A model generated the notes under the pieces. The model saw only the letters and a list, made by a program, of their open reading frames with translations. It searched no databases and was not told the DNA's origin. A program made the position numbers and the translations under genes. A DNA stretch of 64,000 nt from Aptenodytes patagonicus (Eukaryota; Chordata; Aves; Sphenisciformes; Spheniscidae): positions 42,672,746-42,736,745 of the forward strand of contig NC_134951.1 in assembly GCF_965638725.1 (NCBI RefSeq), read 5' to 3'. The stretch's first letter is position 1. Every line of letters begins with the position of its first letter. This document shows, piece after piece, positions 58,701 to 64,000 of the stretch.

Positions 58701-61700
58701 ACTTATGTAAGACAGTATTAAACTGGATAATACAGGCAGAGTCATGGAGATCCATGTTTTTTCTTCATGTGTTCTGCTGTCCACTTGTGCACATCCTCTT
58801 TTTCACAGCCTGCAAGAAGTTACCAACACCTCTGGGGCTGAAAAGATTTCAAATTCAAAGTGGGGAGTGGACTTCCTGGTCTTTGCTCAGCTCCCAGGCC
58901 CATCCCCATCAGCACGCCCAAGCTGAACTTCCCTGGGATCTTCCTCCTTTAAAGGCAAGCTGCAGGAGAACTGGGAAGTGAGCTCTGATAATGAGGGCTC
59001 GGTGGTCACCTGAGAGCTATAGCACCAGGGAGAGAGTGCTCCCCATTCCCTTGGCAGGTAAGCTACAAAGACACCTCTTACACAGGCATTCAGCAGCTCA
59101 TCTCAGCCAGCATGCCTCAGGTGGCCACTGTTCAGACAGGGAAGGTTGCTGCCTTTATACCACTGTGCAACAGGTGTGAGAGAGACGAAATCGGGGGAAC
59201 CTCTGCATTGTCTCATGGACAGCTTAGATACCAGCAGCTGTTGGCCCCTCAGAGACAGTGACGCAGGTACAGAAAAATTACTATTAATTTAACAAGCACC
59301 ATCAAACAGCCATTAATAAAGCTACACGAGGCAACAAAGTTGGTATCAAATGAAGGGGCCTGCTCTTGATACCCACTTTGTGGCTTCATGAAGCTGCCAT
59401 TTCAGTGTTGGCCTACGACAACTTGCTAGATTATTTTATCAGTTAAATAAGTCCACTTCTGCAGGGATATACATGCTACCTTCAATCTACTATTCATTAG
59501 TCTGCAAAGTTAATGGTATTCAGAACTGGTCAGCTAATTTTAAGGGCAAATGTTTGGTAGCTTTTCAAACAGCAGAAGCTGAGCCACGGCAAGTGGGCTT
59601 CTGACAGCTCAGGAGTGTTTATCATGGAAACTTTTCAAGAAGAATCTACTCATGGCAACTCACAAGGAGCACTGAGCAGTAATTGTTACTCCTGAAATCA
59701 TGGGATATTTAAATGTGAGTTTGTTAGCCACTGAGTGCCTGGTCTAATGGATAACCTAAATACTGCTTTGTGCTGGAAGTAAAGGCCCCAGGAGATGTTT
59801 CATACAGATTCCATATGGTGCCTAGCCAGACTCAAAGGCCTTTGCAATACGCAGACCTGAAGCTCTATAAAAACAAGAGCCCTGCAGTGGAGCAACAACC
59901 TCTGTTTGAAAATGGACACGTCTGGGATGCAGTGATCCCTGCAAATCAACCTGAAATACATTAACCCTGTCAGTTTTCACACAAAAGACAGGCAGCTATA
60001 CACTAATCTGATAAAAACCAAGAAACGACCCCTGAGTTTTCTGTGAAATACAATTGCACTGGATAAATAAGACACTCCTGGTCTTATTTAGAGTGCTGGC
60101 TGGTCTTGCTGTTGCTCAAGAGAGCATGCAGCACACGATAAGCTGCAGGTAGACCTCTTGAGGAAATTACAGTTAACGGTAGGACTCTGCAACCTACAGT
60201 TGCAGGCTGAAAGGAGCCACCTGGGACTCTGGCATGACTTTTGGAAGTCCGAATTTTAAACAGATGCCCTCAAGAAGGCCTTAGTGTGGCCAAAGGAGTT
60301 AACTCCCTGGCACTGTGCAGTGTGTAATGCGGTATATAGGACCTCTCACTAGGAATTCTGAAAGTGTCAATTACTTCCAACTCCATCACAGGTTGCGCAA
60401 CGTGGACAACTCCCTTGTCTCAGTATTTTAATTACACACCTATGAAATAATGAAAACAGAAACTGCTCAACTTTAAGACTGAATTAATGAAGAACACTAC
60501 TGCCATTGACAGGTATTAGTCGTGCATGTTCAGTAGCTCTGAAGCACGTTGAGCCACTGAACGTGCATGCACATACCCCATTTCACCTCACCCAGGAGCA
60601 CTTCCTCTCCCCTTTCCCACATGACAAAAACAGAACAAGAGGGACCAAGCAAATCTGCAGCTAATATTTATATAGAGCTTAGCATATTTTTGTGAAGACA
60701 AGAAATAATTAAGAGGCTCATGTACAGAGAGTATGTTCCAAATATTGCTTTTTCCCCTCATATGGCTTCTAAAGTCCATGAAGATTTCAAGTGAGGGCTA
60801 CTGTTGCCATGAGTATGACCCAGAAGACAAGCCATTGCCTGAAATAGCCATTTTTCTCTTATGATCATGCAGTCTGTGACTGCTCAACAGGCTGGCAGCA
60901 AATCCAGAAGTTTATTTTAAGGGGACTGGTATGTGGAAAGAAAATTAGACAAACCTGAGAAGATGCTGAAGAACAGAGATGGCACTTGGCTCTTGCAAGC
61001 ACGCCACATTAACGTCAGTTAGCTGCTCATTCCCATGCATCTGTTCTAAACTAAAATGTAAGAATGAAAAACAAATGTTGGATGAAAAACTCTTGTTAGC
61101 AAAGCTGAACAAGAAAAACAGTAATTTGTGTTTTTAAGAAAAGAGGGTAGGCATCATCTGCTCAAGCTGAATGGAACACTGAGACAGACTAGTTGACTTC
61201 AACTCGAGATAAAAAAAACATTAAAATTTGTGCTAGCCATTCAGTATCAACAGGATTAGAGATACGCACGGACAACAGGTCCAGAAGCTGATGCTAAAAG
61301 CACTATGGATGTAGTCAATACCCTAGTAATGGTACGCTAGTACCATCAATACCTAGATGATAAGGGAGTACAACAGGAACAGACTACAGAAAGGGATCAG
61401 GCTTGCCTGCTCTCCCTGAATACCATCACCTATTACCATTGCCTCAGACAGAATACCAGGTTGGTACGGACCTTGGGCCTGATCCAAGAAGGTATCTTAC
61501 ATGCTTTTATGAAAATACATATTGATGTCTGCATTAAAAATGCTCTGACAGATCGCTGTAATTGATAAAACTGTTCGAATTGGACTCTTCGGAAATTCTT
61601 TTTAAAAAAAAAATTAAACATGTCAGGTGTTTGACCTGAGTCAACAGGAAGGGGTCTGCTTTTAACCTTGGTTACCAACAGTGAGAAATAACAGAATGTT

Positions 61701-62352
61701 AAAAAAACCCCACTAGCTACAGCGGTAGCCAAAAACATCTAAGTTCTGTGATTTAGTATATTTTACAAGCACGGGCATTTTGGGTTTTACATCAGTTTCC
61801 TTAATCCTAGGGCCACTGTTCTTCATCGCTGACACCAGCCACACAGAGTACATGGACAGTTAGCTCAGCCCTGTGGAAATGACGTGGAAATTTCATTTTA
61901 ATTGGCTTGCTCTTCTGGGAAGTCTCAGTGATTCTGATCGTAAACTCACCTCTGTTGAAAAAGTGAATGTGTCGTATTTAGGGAAGGAGTTAACACTACT
62001 ACTTAACAAAGCAGTAAGTTAATAAGGTTAAAATACAAGTCAAACTGTACTTCTGCATACAAACGCTCCTCTTACCTATGGAGTCTGGCATGGGTGTACT
62101 GCAAGAACACGCCTGTATCTCCACGACTTTGAAGAGCTCGATCCCAGCTAAACTGATAATCAGATGATAGGAGGCCCCGGAAGTCCTGGAACAATCAATT
62201 AATGTTGCCTAGATATGGCTCTCCATCTCAATTTTTAACTTTTCACAGAAGATGCAAACACCTCGGGAGGCAGCTCAGACTCACCTGAACTATTAGTGCC
62301 GCAAGACCAACTTTCTCTGCTGTCTCCATAGGGTCTTCTATCTCTTTGGTTG
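55704..62352 (-). CDS. RARS2: mitochondrial arginyl-tRNA synthetase, C-terminal six coding exons (partial)
   Basis: RARS2 charges mitochondrial tRNA-Arg in the matrix; it is a class I synthetase. Coding exons, in gene order: 62352-62285, 62185-62076, 61050-60955, 58195-58121, 57219-57156, 55790-55704 (stop at 55706-55704). All have GT-AG borders on the minus strand and matching phases. They encode the end of the catalytic core and the DALR-type anticodon-binding domain: [86 protein letters not shown] and a C terminus [14 protein letters not shown] (I recall ...GITPVCRM in human). The exon that should precede 62352 is not seen up to 64000, so the N-terminal catalytic motifs lie outside the window. 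The gene is convergent with SLC35A1. Two CR1 copies occupy the intron at the right edge. Identification is firm. Confidence 0.95.
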
Positions 62353-62862
62353 CTGAGGAGAAACAGAGAAAAAGAAATTTTAAGTCTGTAGTAGCATAAC
62401 AACTCCCTTGCTCAGACTTGGAGATGCCAATAAAACAGCATCTTCTAAAACTGTGTACTAACAATATGGCAATTGTCAGAATGCAAACAGCAAGAAGTCC
62501 AGGATATAAATCTTTCTTAAAAGTTGAGATACAGCTGTTTCAGATGGGCTTTTCCCTACTTCCCCTAGTATGTGTAACGCAGATTTTAAGGTAAGAAGGG
62601 TTCATTACAACAGGCTAGATAAACTACACTGAATTCCTCTTCACAGTTCAGACAGCCAATCTCCAAGATCAGGAAGAAAATGACAGGGCAATTCAGATTT
62701 TGTTTAAAAACTGATAAAAATCTCCAAGTGATATGGAGGCATAAATAGTCAAAGAAAAACTGTTCCAACGGCTAATGGAGCATTCGGATGTACATTTAGG
62801 AGTATTCACACCATCCACTGTAGATATCTAAACTGACTATACTCAGAGAATCTGAACTGAGA

Positions 62863-63158
62863 GAATCATAGAATGGTTTGGGTTGGAAGGGACCTTTAAA
62901 GATCATCCAGTCCAACCCCCCTGCCATGGGCAGGGACATCTTCAACTAGATCAGGTTGCTCAGAGCCTTGTCCAACCTGACCTTGAACACTTCCATGGAT
63001 GGGGCATCCACCACCTCTCTGGGCAGCCTGTTCCAGTGTCTTACCACCCTCACCGTAAAAAATTTCTTACTTCTAATCTAAACCTACTCTCTTTCAGTTT
63101 AAAAATGTTGTCCCTTGTCCTGTCACTACAGGCCCTGGTAAGTCTTTTTCCATCTTTC
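62863..63158 (-). mobile_element. CR1 LINE 3' fragment, older subfamily
   Basis: On the + strand it begins GAATCATAGAATGGTTTGGG and continues TTGGAAGGGACCTTTAAAGA, the classic antisense CR1 3' end. It continues through GTCCAACCTGACCTTGAACAC and CCACCTCTCTGGGCAGCCTG to about 63158. It is a different and more diverged subfamily from its immediate neighbour. It lies in a RARS2 intron. Confidence 0.93.
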
Positions 63159-63161
63159 TTA

Positions 63162-64000
63162 TAATCATAGAATCATAGAATCATTGAGGTTGGAAAAGAC
63201 CTCTAAGATCATCGAGTCCAACCATCGACCCAACACCACCATGCCCACTAAACCATGCCCCTAAGTGCCTCATCTACACGTCTTTTAAATACCTCCAGGG
63301 ATGGGGACTCAACCACTTCCCTGGGCAGCCTCTTCCAATGTTTAACCACTCTTTCAGTAAAGAAATTTTTCCTCATGTCCAATCTAAACCTCCCCTGGCA
63401 CAACTTGAGGCCATTTCCTCTCGTCCTATCGCTAGTTACTTGGGAGAAGAGACCAACACCCACCTTGCTACAACCTCCTTTCAGGTAGCTGTAGAGAGCG
63501 ATGAGGTCTCCCCTCAGCCTCCTTTTCTCCAGGCTAAACAGTCCCAGTTCCCTCAGCCGCTCCTCAGAAGACTTGTTCTCCAGACCCCTCACCAGCCTCA
63601 TTGCCCTTCTCTGGACACGCTCCAGCACCTCAATGTCCTTCTTGTAGTGAGGGGCCCAAAACTGAACACAGTACTCGAGGTGCGGCCTCACCAGGGCCAA
63701 GTCCAGGGGCACGATCACTTCCCTCCTCCTGCTGGCCACACTGTTTCTGATACAATGGCCAGGATGCCATTGGCCTTCTTGGCCGCCTGGGCACACTGCC
63801 AGCTCATATTCAGCCGGCTGTCGACCAACACTCCCAGGTCCTTTTCCACCAGGCAGCTTTCCAGCCACTCTTCCCCAAGCCTGTAGCGCTGCATGGGGTT
63901 GTTGTGGCGGAAGTGCAGGACCCGGCACTTGGCCTTGTTGAACCTCATACAGTTGGCCTGGGCCCATCGATCCAGCCTGTCCAGGTCCCTCTGCAGAGCC
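63162..64000 (-). mobile_element. CR1 LINE, young subfamily, running off the window
   Basis: On the + strand it starts ATCATAGAATCATAGAATCA, then TTGAGGTTGGAAAAGACCTC. The minus strand carries the reverse-transcriptase C-terminal part. The frame is open from 63967 to 63248 ([40 protein letters not shown]) without the frameshift seen in the 14108 copy. It abuts the older CR1 at 62863-63158 almost directly. It lies in a RARS2 intron, in the same orientation as that gene. Confidence 0.95.

Noticed and set aside
63715-63967. CR1 reverse-transcriptase frame as a host gene
   Set aside because: It is the same frame seen in the other CR1 copies and ends in the CR1 3' tail.

Overview
The window is vertebrate nuclear DNA, almost certainly from a bird. 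It has multi-exon genes with GT-AG introns and CpG-island promoters. It also has several CR1 LINE copies with the avian 3' tail (ATGATTCTATGATTCTAT) and avian-type endogenous retrovirus LTRs. The gene order CFAP206 - SLC35A1 - RARS2 matches human 6q15. Species was not determined; the LTR family looks more like those of non-galliform birds, which is an inference. Three protein genes are supported exon by exon. CFAP206 (+, 12 coding exons, 16581-33352, 621 aa) encodes an axonemal radial-spoke/dynein docking protein. SLC35A1 (+, 8 coding exons, 37552-53737, 338 aa) encodes the Golgi CMP-sialic acid transporter. RARS2 (-, last 6 coding exons, 55704-62352; the rest lies beyond 64000) encodes mitochondrial arginyl-tRNA synthetase. 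For all three, exon phases close with no frameshift. CFAP206 and SLC35A1 point the same way; SLC35A1 and RARS2 are tail to tail with about 2 kb between stop codons. The genes share no pathway; they are ordinary syntenic neighbours. Layout: 1-9.07 kb is unassigned, with a few coding-like patches I could not name. 9075-9438 is an unbroken pyrimidine tract dominated by (TTCCC)n. 11.7-16.2 kb is a degenerate TA/TG-rich satellite holding a truncated ERV (5' LTR, primer-binding site, broken gag), a CR1 copy and a solo LTR. The CFAP206 CpG island (16.17-16.5 kb) carries a near-consensus RFX X-box, which fits a cilia gene. CFAP206 introns hold an antisense coding-like block (17.4-18.4 kb), a young CR1 (21.3 kb) and an ancient antisense CR1 (27.4-28.3 kb). 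Another young CR1 lies at 35.1 kb. The SLC35A1 CpG island follows, interrupted by a 353-bp block that recurs at 55.1 kb with 4 substitutions and no indels, so the two copies flank SLC35A1 in direct orientation. SLC35A1 introns carry a solo LTR (40.4 kb) and a second ancient antisense CR1 (42.8-44.0 kb). The right end has two CR1 copies in a RARS2 intron. No tRNA, rRNA, CRISPR array or bacterial-type system was seen. The items most worth a second look are the 353-bp direct repeat pair, the antisense block in CFAP206 intron 1, the X-box, and the satellite with its nested insertions.
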